Positions 23,239 to 32,238 of a stretch of DNA of 64,000 bases are shown one piece after another. The notes beneath the pieces are model-generated. The model worked only from the letters and a program-made list of their open reading frames with translations. It was not told the DNA's origin and ran no database searches. The DNA comes from Bacillus paramycoides (GTDB lineage: Bacteria; Bacillota; Bacilli; Bacillales; Bacillaceae_G), in the NCBI RefSeq assembly GCF_001884235.1, contig NZ_MAOI01000101.1, positions 1-64,000 of the forward strand. Direction: 5' to 3'. How positions within the stretch are numbered: the stretch's first letter is position 1; the number at the start of each line of letters is the position of its first letter. A program made the position numbers and the translations under genes.

Positions 23239-23652
23239 CTAGATACCTTGTTTATTCTTAAATTTCGAACTCAACTCGCTCCATACATCAAATTTATTAC
23301 CATCCAAATCATAAAAAACAAAATTTCTACCTACATGACCTCTATTTTCAATCTCACCAACTTTTATCCCTTTTTTAATAAAATCAAGATGCAATGCATG
23401 TAAAGCATCTAATCCATCCACTTCAAATGTAATTGAAAATCGTTCCTCACCATTAATATCATAAAAATTCGAGCTTTGATTCTCTTTTGATTTCACTAAA
23501 AAAACACTTATATTTACTAGATTAATAATCGCTTTGTCTGAATCCTGATAGCTTAACTCCGCACCCAACTTTTCTACATACCATTTTGATGCATTAACCG
23601 TATCAATTACAGGTAAGTATGTAGTTCCTATCCGTATTAATTTATTATCCAT
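23239..23652 (-). CDS. VOC-family (glyoxalase/bleomycin-resistance fold) protein
   Basis: The 137-residue protein is one VOC module of two beta-alpha-beta-beta-beta units: YLPVIDTVNASKWYVEKLGAE with the first unit, and ERFSITFEVDGLDALHALHL then NFVFYDLDGNKFDVWSEL with the second, where FYDLDGNxFxxW is the hallmark. Members bind a metal and act as glyoxalases, dioxygenases or drug-binding proteins; the metal ligands and substrate cannot be fixed from sequence. AAAGGGAGCG precedes the ATG. It appears to be a single gene. Confidence 0.86.
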   Translation of the reverse strand: MDNKLIRIGTTYLPVIDTVNASKWYVEKLGAELSYQDSDKAIINLVNISVFLVKSKENQSSNFYDINGEERFSITFEVDGLDALHALHLDFIKKGIKVGEIENRGHVGRNFVFYDLDGNKFDVWSELSSKFKNKQGI

Positions 23653-24013
23653 TGTATTCGCTCCCTTTACAGTATGGGGCTAACAATAACGCCGAACGTA
23701 TATTCTTGTTAAATATATTCTTTCTACACATACATTATCCTTTAAAAATTTTAATTTTTCACAACGGCATACAAAACAAATTTATATAATCCTTTCTGTT
23801 TAAGTCTTTGTCATTATATCGATAGTAGCAACCTCTTCGTAAGTGAACATTTTGTGAATGTTCTCAAAGCGATTTCAGACATCTTCCCTTTTTTACTCAA
23901 AATTCTCATGTTTAATAACTTTATTTTTCATAAAGGTTTTATATATCCCAATGTTGTATTACTACATATAACATTTTTTCGATATCAATACTTAAAAATA
24001 AGGAGATTAAATA
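23653..24013. other. Intergenic region with a 7-bp dyad
   Basis: This 361-nt stretch between divergent genes holds no credible CDS. GAACATT-N5-AATGTTC (23845-23863) is a dyad that could be an operator for the serine-hydrolase operon. I see no hairpin terminator in it. Confidence 0.4.
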
Positions 24014-25216
24014 ATGGAACAAACCATTCATATTGACGGTTTCGTCAAACCTGGGTTTGAAAAAGTTAAGGATGCATTTATAGAAAATTTTACAACTCGT
24101 GAAGAATTAGGGGCGGCATGTTGTATCTATTACAATGGTGAGTGTGTTGTTGATCTATGGGGTGGTTATCGTGATCACCAAACTAAGGAATTTTGGACAG
24201 AAGATACAGCAGTTCTCATATTTTCTGGGACAAAAGGGTTTGCTGCTCTTGCATTAGCTTTAGCTCATTCAAAAGGGTATATAGATTACGATGAAAAAGT
24301 ATCTACTTACTGGAATGAATTTGGGATAAATGGAAAAGAAAACATTACAGTCCGGCAGTTACTTGCACATACAGCGGGATTATGCTGTATTAATGAATTA
24401 CCATTACATACACTTAGTGACTTTGATACAAAAAACGTTGCCCCGTATTTAGAAACTATGAAGCCAGCTTGGGAACCTGGTACAAAACATGGTTATCATA
24501 CTTGGACAATAGGCTGGTTTATAAGTGAGTTAATTCGTCATGTAGATCCAAAAGGAAGAAATCTTACTCAATTTTTCAATGAAGAAATTTCAGGGCCCTT
24601 GCATGCCGAAATGTATATTGGCATCCCCTCTTCTCTTCCAGATGAACGAATTGCGACTATTAAAGGAATCCAATCTATATTTGATATATTTAAAAACTTC
24701 AGCTCTTTTCCTAAAAGCTTACTATGGGCATTTATAAATCCAAAATCATTAGCAAAACGTAGTATGTTAGATCCAAAAGGATTATTAGCTCATGATAATT
24801 TCAACCGAAGAGAATTACGAGAAGTAGAATTCCCATCTGGAAATGGTATTGGGGTAGTACGTGATATGGCCAAAATTTATAGCGAATTTGCTAATGGTGG
24901 TCCTCACTTAGAAATAATCCCACATACATTAGATGAATTGTCCAAACCACCTATCCAAACAAAAAATGGCTGGCGTGATGTTGTCCAAACCGTCGACACG
25001 GCATTTTCATTAGGATTTTTCAAGCCGTTAACAACTGGTTCTAATTATGGAAATTCTTCATGCTTTGGTCATCCAGGGGCAGGTGGCTCTTTATGCTTTG
25101 CTGATCCAATAAATCGAGTTGGTTTTTCATATGCAATGACACGGGTTGGTATGCAAATGTTTGATGACCCTAGAGAAACGGCAATCCGTAAAGCTTTTTA
25201 TAAAATAATTCTATAA
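24014..25216 (+). CDS. Serine hydrolase, beta-lactamase/family VIII esterase type
   Basis: The 400-residue protein is a class-C-like penicillin-recognising hydrolase. The SxxK motif is in LIFSGTKGFAAL, nucleophile Ser near residue 76. The tyrosine motif lies in GYHTWTIGW (Y-H-T, as in EstB and LACTB-like enzymes), and the third motif is the C-terminal FGHPGAGGSLCFADP. There is no signal peptide, which favours an intracellular esterase or peptidase over a resistance beta-lactamase. TAAGGAG lies before the ATG. It starts an operon with DUF2441-like and nucleoside-hydrolase genes (gaps 40 and 33 nt). Substrate unknown. Confidence 0.88.
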   Translation: MEQTIHIDGFVKPGFEKVKDAFIENFTTREELGAACCIYYNGECVVDLWGGYRDHQTKEFWTEDTAVLIFSGTKGFAALALALAHSKGYIDYDEKVSTYWNEFGINGKENITVRQLLAHTAGLCCINELPLHTLSDFDTKNVAPYLETMKPAWEPGTKHGYHTWTIGWFISELIRHVDPKGRNLTQFFNEEISGPLHAEMYIGIPSSLPDERIATIKGIQSIFDIFKNFSSFPKSLLWAFINPKSLAKRSMLDPKGLLAHDNFNRRELREVEFPSGNGIGVVRDMAKIYSEFANGGPHLEIIPHTLDELSKPPIQTKNGWRDVVQTVDTAFSLGFFKPLTTGSNYGNSSCFGHPGAGGSLCFADPINRVGFSYAMTRVGMQMFDDPRETAIRKAFYKIIL

Positions 25217-25256
25217 TTTCCGTTTAGATATATGAAAAAACGCTAGGAGGAAGATT

Positions 25257-25859
25257 ATGAGAGAGAACGAATTGTACGTTTATCACATTGTTACTAGAAA
25301 AAAAATGAATCTCGGACAAATCATAAACTTTGACAAAAATCAAACTAATACCTTATATACCTTCTTTTTTGAAAGAGAACAATTAAATTCTAATGGTGAA
25401 GACTCTATTCAAATTTTAAAAAATCATTATACCGATGAGGAATTACATATAAATAATGAAAATGCTAAAGTAGTTATGAATTATATGGATCAAACAATTA
25501 GAGCGGTTAGAGAAACGATTGTGGAAATGGTTAGACTGCAAGAATTTCCTGAATATCCTTCAAGGTTGTCTTGCTTATATGCTTCCAAAAGCTATGAAGA
25601 TGCTTTGAAATGGAAAGAGCTTTTTGATTCTTACAATCGAGAAGTTTTGCAGATTGTTAAACTACGAGTGATCGGCAGTTCTTTTGAAGGTGACGGAAAC
25701 CTTTTACCGAAAGAAGATGGTATTCCTTTTTCTCAAAAAATTGAACAAGCTAGAGAGTATTGGCAAGGAAATGTTAGAAATGAACTTCCTGAGCTACTGA
25801 TTAATGGAAAAATTGAAGTGATGGAAATTATAGATGATTTTTCACCAATTCGCATTTAA
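25257..25859 (+). CDS. DUF2441-like protein
   Basis: A soluble 200-residue protein beginning [20 protein letters not shown], then [40 protein letters not shown] and [21 protein letters not shown] associate this with the family DUF2441, known only as uncharacterised. The order of a Tyr-His start, a central acidic segment and the pattern [19 protein letters not shown] recalls ADP-ribosyltransferase-fold proteins of the DarT/RES kind, but the catalytic residues are not proven and the relation is inference. TAGGAGGAAG precedes the ATG. It sits between a serine hydrolase and a nucleoside hydrolase in one operon. Confidence 0.6.
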   Translation: MRENELYVYHIVTRKKMNLGQIINFDKNQTNTLYTFFFEREQLNSNGEDSIQILKNHYTDEELHINNENAKVVMNYMDQTIRAVRETIVEMVRLQEFPEYPSRLSCLYASKSYEDALKWKELFDSYNREVLQIVKLRVIGSSFEGDGNLLPKEDGIPFSQKIEQAREYWQGNVRNELPELLINGKIEVMEIIDDFSPIRI

Positions 25860-25892
25860 TTCTTGACTAAATATTATAGGACGGAGATTACA

Positions 25893-26834
25893 ATGATGAA
25901 AAAGGTGTACTTCAATCATGATGGTGGTGTAGATGATTTAGTTTCACTGTTTTTATTACTTCAGATGGACAATGTGGAACTTACCGGGGTCTCTGTTATA
26001 CCAGCAGATTGCTATTTAGAACCCGCAATGTCTGCAAGTCGTAAAATTATCGATCGTTTTGGTAAAAGTAGTATTGAAGTAGCGGCATCAAACTCTCGTG
26101 GGAAAAATCCGTTTCCAAAAGACTGGCGGATGCATGCGTTTTATGTAGATGCTTTACCAATTTTAAATGAGTTTGGAAAAGTGATAACACCCACGTCAGC
26201 TAAGCCTGCACATCATCATATAATAGAGACCCTTCTACAAACCGATGGAAAAACAACTTTATTATTTACAGGTCCCCTAACTGACCTTGCCCGTGCATTA
26301 TATGAAGCACCTGTAATCGAAGAAAAAATTGAACGTCTAGTTTGGAGGGGGGGTACATTTCGTACTGCAGGCAATGTACATGAACCTGAGCATGATGGAA
26401 CAGCCGAATGGAATTCATTTTGGGATCCTGAAGCAGTAGCTCATGTATGGGGAGCAAAAATAAAAATTGATTTAGTGACGCTAGAAAGTACAAACCAAGT
26501 TCCGCTAACATTAGACGTACGTGAACGCTGGGCAAAAGATCGTAAATATATTGGTGTCGACTTCCTTGGTCAATGCTATGCGATGGTCCCCCCTCTCGTT
26601 CACTTTTCAACTAACTCTACCTACTATTTGTGGGATGTATTGACTACTGCGTTTGTCGGAAACACTGATCTTGCAAAAACTCAAACGATTAATAGTATCG
26701 TTCATATATCTGGACCCAGCCAAGGACGTACAGTGGAAACTGATAATGGACGACCAGTAAATGTCGTTTATGATGTAAAACGTGATCTGTTCTTCGATTA
26801 TATTACTGAATTAGCTAAAAAAAGTTGCGAATAA
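25893..26834 (+). CDS. Nucleoside hydrolase (IUNH family)
   Basis: The 313-residue protein has the calcium-binding N-terminal motif NHDGGVDDLVS (residues about 6-16, DxDxxxDD type with the first Asp replaced by His). Also present are TGPLTDLARAL, RLVWRGGTF and the ribose-binding segment EWNSFWDPEAVAHVW. IUNH enzymes split the N-glycosidic bond of nucleosides or nicotinamide riboside. The replaced first Asp (N-H-D) is a departure from the usual D-x-D and might alter activity. The start at 25893 has ACGGAG 6 nt upstream; the longer frame from 25863 is disfavoured. It is third in the operon after the DUF2441-like gene. Confidence 0.86.
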   Translation: MMKKVYFNHDGGVDDLVSLFLLLQMDNVELTGVSVIPADCYLEPAMSASRKIIDRFGKSSIEVAASNSRGKNPFPKDWRMHAFYVDALPILNEFGKVITPTSAKPAHHHIIETLLQTDGKTTLLFTGPLTDLARALYEAPVIEEKIERLVWRGGTFRTAGNVHEPEHDGTAEWNSFWDPEAVAHVWGAKIKIDLVTLESTNQVPLTLDVRERWAKDRKYIGVDFLGQCYAMVPPLVHFSTNSTYYLWDVLTTAFVGNTDLAKTQTINSIVHISGPSQGRTVETDNGRPVNVVYDVKRDLFFDYITELAKKSCE

Positions 26835-26838
26835 TTTC

Positions 26839-26988
26839 ATTGAATTCATTGAGAATTGGTCAAGGATAGCATTTGTTGGATGTGAGGATTGGCAGTGGTT
26901 ACCTTTCACTACCAGTCCTGAAAGTGGTATAAATTCAGATGATGAGCCAGCAAAACGATTTAGAAATTGGTTGGGACTAGATTTATAA
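26839..26988 (+). pseudogene. C-terminal gene fragment (SUKH/SMI1-like?)
   Basis: An open frame without its own start reads IEFIENWSRIAFVGCEDWQW, then LPFTTSPESGIN and FRNWLGLDL, then TAA (26986-26988). It overlaps nothing and looks like the C-terminal 50 residues of a protein. The phrase ENW with WQWLPFT recalls SMI1/KNR4 (SUKH) immunity-type proteins, a weak impression. It ends 5 nt before a terminator. The rest of the gene is gone. Confidence 0.4.
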
Positions 26989-26993
26989 TTATA

Positions 26994-27029
26994 AAAAAGA
27001 GTATTGAATTAACTTTCAATACTCTTTTT
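26994..27029. terminator. Terminator after the nucleoside-hydrolase operon
   Basis: A 15-bp perfect stem (26994-27008 with 27015-27029) has a 6-nt loop and A/T-rich ends. It separates the plus-strand operon from the convergent MBL-fold gene. Confidence 0.9.
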
Positions 27030-27084
27030 GTGCAGTTAAATTGTTTTGGGTCAAAATAAGTTTCAATTTAATTAAAGTTAGGTT

Positions 27085-27951
27085 TTACAGATTAACCATT
27101 TCATAACCATTTACAAAGTACGTTATTGTTTCTAGCTCATCTTCATTTAATTCTCTATCTAGTTCTTGTTTATACGCTGCCTTTATCTTCTCTTCATCGC
27201 CTTTATGAGTTTCCGTATATGTTCCTACTGTTTTTAGCAAACGAATCTCTCGCAAAAATTCATTTCGATCTATAGCTTTCCCATGTGAAAGAATATAGGT
27301 CTCGGCATCAAATCCCTCTAATTCTTGTATCAATTTAAACGTTCGTTTCGTCGTATAGTTCCACTTCGAAGAAAAAATATCTGCATAAATACAGTCTCCT
27401 AAAAACAATATCTTTTCCTCTTTAATATAAATGACAACAGAGTCATGTGAATGATCCCCACCCACATGCTTTAAGACACATGTCACATCACCAAGGTCTA
27501 ATTCAAGTTGTTTCTGAAAGGTTAAGGACGGCGGAATAATTTGAATATTTCTCGGTTGTTCATTGAACTCTTTTTTTATACAATCCGCACAAAATTCAAT
27601 TTCTGTGCCTTCTTTCACTCGTGCGTCCAATGCCTCATCTGTCCACTCATAAGAAACAATTGTGTTCATCTCTTTTTTTGTTTCAAAATGTGCGATAGAC
27701 AATGCTTTTTGTAATACAGGCAATCCAAAAATATGATCCCAGTGCCAATGCGTTAATGCTACAAAATCAGGATTTGAGATATTTTGCTCTTTTAACATTT
27801 CTAAAAACAATTGTGCATGTGCTTCTGAATTACCTGCATCTATCATCAAAGTCTTTTCTTTTCCAACAACCATTCCTAAGATAGGTCTATCCGTCTCCGA
27901 AACAGGTGTCATATACCAAAATGAGTGTCCAATTTTTTTAATTTGCTGCAT
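27085..27951 (-). CDS. MBL-fold metallo-hydrolase
   Basis: The 288-residue protein has all five MBL motifs: the Asp in TLMIDAGNSEAH, the zinc site LTHWHWDHIFG (HxHxDH), the His in VGGDHSHDSVV, the bridging Asp in LFLGDCIYAD, and a final His in ILSHGKA. It thus belongs to the canonical di-zinc branch, unlike the variant at 18688. Substrates of such proteins include quorum-sensing lactones and thioesters, not decidable here. The ATG at 27949-27951 follows GGAGG by 8 nt; an extended frame to 27966 is not needed. No operon partner. Confidence 0.9.
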   Translation of the reverse strand: MQQIKKIGHSFWYMTPVSETDRPILGMVVGKEKTLMIDAGNSEAHAQLFLEMLKEQNISNPDFVALTHWHWDHIFGLPVLQKALSIAHFETKKEMNTIVSYEWTDEALDARVKEGTEIEFCADCIKKEFNEQPRNIQIIPPSLTFQKQLELDLGDVTCVLKHVGGDHSHDSVVIYIKEEKILFLGDCIYADIFSSKWNYTTKRTFKLIQELEGFDAETYILSHGKAIDRNEFLREIRLLKTVGTYTETHKGDEEKIKAAYKQELDRELNEDELETITYFVNGYEMVNL

Positions 27952-28063
27952 AACTATTTCCTCCATTTACTACTACGCTCTTGAATTATTATCTGTAAAA
28001 CCTTCATCCAGCACATAGCACGAAATAATATATATTGCTTTCTTTAAAACGTAGTCACTTCTT

Positions 28064-28693
28064 CTATCCATTTAAATAAGCATCCCAATCATAGTCTTCA
28101 ATTTTATAGAATCTACCTTCATCATTTCTTTCATATGCACATAAAGGTGGTTCCTCAAGAAATTTTAAAATAGAATCATCTATATTCAATATGACTCCAA
28201 CTGAAATAATTTGAAAGTTTTTAGGATCATTTACAAAGTCATCACTTTCATAGCCACTTAATATTGACCAACCAGAGTCACCTTCTTCTCTTGAATCCTC
28301 TTTAAGCATAAAGTTAAATTCTCTTTTTTCAAGTACATCATTACTAACAATTACCTTCGTATCAAAATAAAAATCCCAATCTTTTGAAGCTGGATCGTGA
28401 TATTCCGTATCACATATATTTTCAATTCCAAATGAAATTTTATCACCTATTTTTAAATCTAAACGATACGGATTATTGTTGAGTTTCCCTACAAACTTCT
28501 TCTCATTTCTTTCAGTGATTTCCACCCACATTCTTTCACCATTAAACCCATCTTCTTCCTCATTTTTAGTTACAAAAATTAACTTTACCAAATCTCCAAC
28601 CTTTAATTTCTCCAACACTTCTGAGCTAGGAAGGTAGAATGTATATGGCGCTCCTTTATTTAATTCATAAACATTATCTAAGTACCAAGACAT
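28064..28693 (-). CDS. DUF2314 + DUF2185 (Imm33-like) domain protein
   Basis: A 209-residue acidic soluble protein. The first half, KVGDLVKLIFVTKNEEEDGF, GERMWVEITERNEKKFVGKL and YRLDLKIGDKISFGIE, is the DUF2314 pattern. The second half, VIVSNDVLEKREFNFMLKED and DSGWSILSGYESDDF with DPKNFQIISVGVIL, is the DUF2185/Imm33 pattern. Proteins with these domains are catalogued as possible immunity proteins in polymorphic toxin systems, but they are also common as single genes in Bacillus. AAGGAGAG precedes the ATG. No toxin gene adjoins. Confidence 0.75.
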   Translation of the reverse strand: MSWYLDNVYELNKGAPYTFYLPSSEVLEKLKVGDLVKLIFVTKNEEEDGFNGERMWVEITERNEKKFVGKLNNNPYRLDLKIGDKISFGIENICDTEYHDPASKDWDFYFDTKVIVSNDVLEKREFNFMLKEDSREEGDSGWSILSGYESDDFVNDPKNFQIISVGVILNIDDSILKFLEEPPLCAYERNDEGRFYKIEDYDWDAYLNG

Positions 28694-28742
28694 CTTTTTT
28701 CTCTCCTTAAAAGCTTTTTACACTCATATTTTTAAAATAACA

Positions 28743-29531
28743 CTATTTTTTCTTCCGGCAAACTACTACCATAGAATAGCAATCTTCCCCTAACTCATTT
28801 CCTTCCCAATCATTATATATATGTAATAATTCAAAACCATTCGCTACTAGTAATCTTTCTAACTCCTGCGGATACGTATAGCGAAGATCAATCGTTGTTT
28901 TCAGTTCCTCTACTAGCACATCATCCTTATAAAACCTTCTTGTTGTTATGTAGTGCTGTATTTGCTGAATTGAATCATATGTCATTTCAGTATATAAATC
29001 ACATTTTCTTCCCTTTTCATCACTAATAGTTGTCCAATATTCTTCTGTAGATGGTTGTATTAATTCTTCTTTTGAAGGAAATCGTGTATCGAATATGAAT
29101 ATACCATTCTCAGTTAACACATGATGAATAGATGTTAATAACTTATTTTGATCTGTATTCATAAGAAAGTGCTGGAATCCATGTCAAACCATAAATGCTA
29201 ACGGAATCGTTTCTTCAATCTTCAATTGTAAGCAGTCTTATTGTAGCCATTTTACTTTTTTACACTCCGTAGATTTTCTCTTCGCTTCAGCAAGCATTCC
29301 TTCATGTATATCTACACCAATCATTTGATATCCGCTTTCTATAAATGGAATTGTAACCCTTCCTGTTCCACAAGCAATATCTAGAATCCATTCATTTTGT
29401 ATACTTAGTTTTTGTGCCCATGATAGTAAAAACGGAAAATCTGACAAACTTTTATTTTCTATATCATATCGTTTTGGATTTTCATATTCTGATAGACTCC
29501 ACTTAGTTTGCAAACTTATTCCCCATTTCAT
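28743..29531 (-). pseudogene. Class I SAM methyltransferase broken by two nonsense codons
   Basis: A single frame, interrupted twice, encodes a normal methyltransferase of about 262 residues. The N-terminal part reads WILDIACGTGRVTIPFIESG (SAM motif I) and GVDIHEGMLAEAKRKS (motif II). A TAA (29238-29240) follows KKVKWLQ, then DCLQLKIEETIPLAFMV, a TGA (29184-29186), and HGFQHFLMNTDQNKLL runs into the C-terminal half. All pieces are in the same frame with no indel. CAA to TAA and GGA to TGA single changes would explain both stops. The C-terminal half starts with an internal ATG, but without SAM binding it would be inert. Confidence 0.85.
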
Positions 29532-29666
29532 ATTTCCACTTAAATTTAATATATAAATTATAACGAATTATTAGTTTTTTCTCTATAATCAAACACAATT
29601 ACTTGGACTAATCTAACTTTCCTTTTCGTAAGCTAAAAATAAGTGGAAGAATCGGAGTGTGATAAT

Positions 29667-30404
29667 ATGGAACGTTTATGGATCCCAATGATCGTTACGT
29701 TTTTTTCGTTCGGTGGGTTATTATTAGGAGGCGCTGTTGGATTTGCAACACGTCAACTAATTGAAGAAAAGATGCATCGTTTATATGCATTATGTGGTGG
29801 TATTTTACTTGGATTATTATCGCTTGAAATTATTCCTGAAACATTTTCAAGCTATGAAATAATTGGTCCTATACTCGGGATTACTATCGGAGTATTAGTT
29901 ATGAGCTTATTAGATAATTATTGCCATCATCCAATGATACATAAAAAAGATCAACAAGCATGGCAAACCTTCCTTTTTCTTTCTTTCGCTATATTTATTC
30001 ATAATATGCCGAGTGGCTTTGCGTTAGGTACAGCTTTTATAAATCATAATGACTCTGCCATTCCTTTCTTACTTGCGATTGTTATTCACCATATTCCAGA
30101 AGGATTAGCGTTAATCATTCCATTTCTTTTTACAAAGCATAAATACATTTCATTTTTATTAACAACTTTATTACTTTCCCTAATTCTAGGTACCGGTACT
30201 GTTTTTGGCATTATGATGGACGGGAAAGCTCCCCTTTTACAAGGACTGATTATGGGAAGTGCAATTGGTTCCCTAGGTTATGTCACAATTCATGAAATGC
30301 TTTGGAAAGCAAAAAAACAGTTAACTTTCCTTGCGTTTCTATCATGGTCTATTAGTGGCTTTTTACTTATAACAGTCTTCGCCCTTTTTACTGGTCATCA
30401 TTAA
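29667..30404 (+). CDS. ZIP-family metal transporter
   Basis: The 245-residue membrane protein has eight predicted helices. The metal-binding helices carry AIFIHNMPSGFALGTAF (HNxPxG) and AIVIHHIPEGLALIIPF (HHxPEG), the signature of ZIP transporters (ZupT-like), which import zinc and related divalent metals. SLLDNYCHHPMIHKK forms a His-containing loop between helices 3 and 4. The ATG at 29667 is preceded by CGGAG at 9 nt; a GTG at 29643 is in frame but poorer. It is 83 nt before the pyruvate oxidase gene, likely an unrelated neighbour with its own promoter. Confidence 0.88.
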   Translation: MERLWIPMIVTFFSFGGLLLGGAVGFATRQLIEEKMHRLYALCGGILLGLLSLEIIPETFSSYEIIGPILGITIGVLVMSLLDNYCHHPMIHKKDQQAWQTFLFLSFAIFIHNMPSGFALGTAFINHNDSAIPFLLAIVIHHIPEGLALIIPFLFTKHKYISFLLTTLLLSLILGTGTVFGIMMDGKAPLLQGLIMGSAIGSLGYVTIHEMLWKAKKQLTFLAFLSWSISGFLLITVFALFTGHH

Positions 30405-30486
30405 AACAAATATGTTTTATTATTTGTATATTTTTCCTTTTTCTCCAAAACATAATAGTATCTACCTATTACAAGGAGGAACGATT

Positions 30487-32187
30487 ATGTTTGGAAAAAC
30501 AGCCGGTGAAGCACTAGTTGACCTATTAATTGATTGGGGTGTAGAGCATATATATGGTATGCCGGGAGATTCCATTAACTCTATTATTGAGCCTTTAAGA
30601 AAAAAACAAGATAAAATCAGATTCATTCAAGTTCGTCATGAGGAAGCTGGCGCACTTGCGGCGGCAGCCTATGCGAAGTTAACGGGAAAACTTGGCGTTT
30701 GTATGGCTATTGCTGGACCTGGAGCAATCCATTTACTCAATGGTTTGTATGATGCGAAACTCGATCAAGCTCCTGTACTAGCAATTACAGGACAAGTTGA
30801 AAGCGATTTACTTGGAACAGGATTTTTCCAAGAAGTAAACTTAGAAAGAATGTTTGATGATGTTGCGGTTTATAATCAACGAATTATGTCAGCTGAACAG
30901 TTACCCGCTGTAGTGAATCAAGCGATTCGAATGGCATATACGAAAAAAGGTGTATCTGTTCTTACCATTCCAGATGATGTCCCAAAATTTGAAGTAAAAA
31001 ATGGAGCACGTATTACAAACTCTTCTTTCACATTACCTGAATTATTTCCGCAAAATGAAGATTTAACTTTAGCAAAACACGCATTAAACGAAGCGAAAAA
31101 ACCTGTTATTTTAGCTGGTAAAGGCGCAAAACATGCGAGAGAGTCTTTACTTGCATTTGCTGAACATATCGGTGCTCCAATCGTACTTACATTACCCGCT
31201 AAAGGAATCATCCCTGATGAACACCCTCTTTGTATTGGCGGATTAGGGTTAATCGGAACGAAACCTTCATATGAAGCAATGAAACATGCGGATACTTTAA
31301 TTATGGTTGGGACTTCTTATCCGTTCACTGGGTTCTTACCCGAAAAAGCAAAAACACTTCATATTGATACAGACCCTGCTCAAATCGGGAAACGTTATGC
31401 GACAGATATCGGATTAGCTGGTGATGCTGATAAGACATTAAAATGGTTAATTGCAAATGTAGAAAATCATGAAGACCATTCGTTCTTAGAACACCACCAA
31501 GAAATGATGAAAAAGTGGGAAGAAAAATTACACAATCAAGAAGAAGATTCTTCGACCCCAATTAAACCACAGCGAGTTATGCATGCTCTGCAGAAAGTAG
31601 CAGAAGATGATGCAATCTTATCTGTCGATGTCGGAAATGTAACAGTGTGGACAGCAAGGCACTTCCGTATGACAAACCAGCAATTTATCATTTCTAGCTG
31701 GCTTGCCACACTTGGTTGTGGCTTACCTGGTGCACTTGCTGGAAAAATTGCTTTCCCGGATAAACAAGTGTTTGCAGTTTGTGGTGACGGCGGGTTTGGA
31801 ATGACAATGAACGACTTTGTAACAGCTGTTAAATATAAACTGCCAATCGTTGTCATCGTATTAAACAATAATAAGATCGCCATGATTAAATTCGAACAAG
31901 AAGTTATGGGTAATATCGAATTCGGCACAGACTTAACGAATCCTGATTTCGCTAAATACGCAGAGGCTTGTGGTGGAATTGGATATCGAGTTGAGAATTT
32001 AGATGAACTACTCCCTGCTTTTGAAAACGCAGTAAAACAAAATAAACCGTGTATTATTGATGTAGTAGTAGATGTAAATGAAGCACCAATGCCAGCAAAA
32101 ATCACATTTGGTCAAGCGGCCGGTTATACGAAACATATGATAAAAGAATTATTTGAAGAAGGTAAGATTGATCTACCACCACTTTAA
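30487..32187 (+). CDS. Pyruvate oxidase-type ThDP enzyme (PoxB/YdaP)
   Basis: The 566-residue protein has the three-domain thiamine-diphosphate layout. The N-terminal PYR domain has the catalytic Glu in RHEEAGALAAAAYAK (about residue 50), the central domain is FAD/DHAP-type (about 190-320), and the C-terminal PP domain has the ThDP motif GDGGFGMTMNDFVTAVKYKL, then NNNKIAM (about 440-475). It most resembles YdaP of B. subtilis and PoxB, which oxidise pyruvate to acetate (quinone as acceptor) or to acetyl phosphate; which applies is unknown. CAAGGAGG lies before the ATG at 30487; a spurious in-frame extension to 30412 exists. It is closed by a strong terminator. Confidence 0.9.
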   Translation: MFGKTAGEALVDLLIDWGVEHIYGMPGDSINSIIEPLRKKQDKIRFIQVRHEEAGALAAAAYAKLTGKLGVCMAIAGPGAIHLLNGLYDAKLDQAPVLAITGQVESDLLGTGFFQEVNLERMFDDVAVYNQRIMSAEQLPAVVNQAIRMAYTKKGVSVLTIPDDVPKFEVKNGARITNSSFTLPELFPQNEDLTLAKHALNEAKKPVILAGKGAKHARESLLAFAEHIGAPIVLTLPAKGIIPDEHPLCIGGLGLIGTKPSYEAMKHADTLIMVGTSYPFTGFLPEKAKTLHIDTDPAQIGKRYATDIGLAGDADKTLKWLIANVENHEDHSFLEHHQEMMKKWEEKLHNQEEDSSTPIKPQRVMHALQKVAEDDAILSVDVGNVTVWTARHFRMTNQQFIISSWLATLGCGLPGALAGKIAFPDKQVFAVCGDGGFGMTMNDFVTAVKYKLPIVVIVLNNNKIAMIKFEQEVMGNIEFGTDLTNPDFAKYAEACGGIGYRVENLDELLPAFENAVKQNKPCIIDVVVDVNEAPMPAKITFGQAAGYTKHMIKELFEEGKIDLPPL

Positions 32188-32193
32188 AATATA

Positions 32194-32238
32194 AAAGAAA
32201 GATAGCCGAAAACAATTTGTCTTCAGCTATCTTTCTTT
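32194..32238. terminator. Convergent bidirectional terminator
   Basis: A 13-bp stem (32194-32206 with 32226-32238) continues inward as an imperfect palindrome. It separates pyruvate oxidase from the convergent permease gene, whose stop overlaps its end. Confidence 0.88.

Noticed and set aside
24014-25216. Serine hydrolase as a beta-lactam resistance enzyme
   Set aside because: No signal peptide, and the tyrosine motif is Y-H-T and not Y-A-N/Y-S-N; a cytoplasmic esterase or peptidase is more likely.
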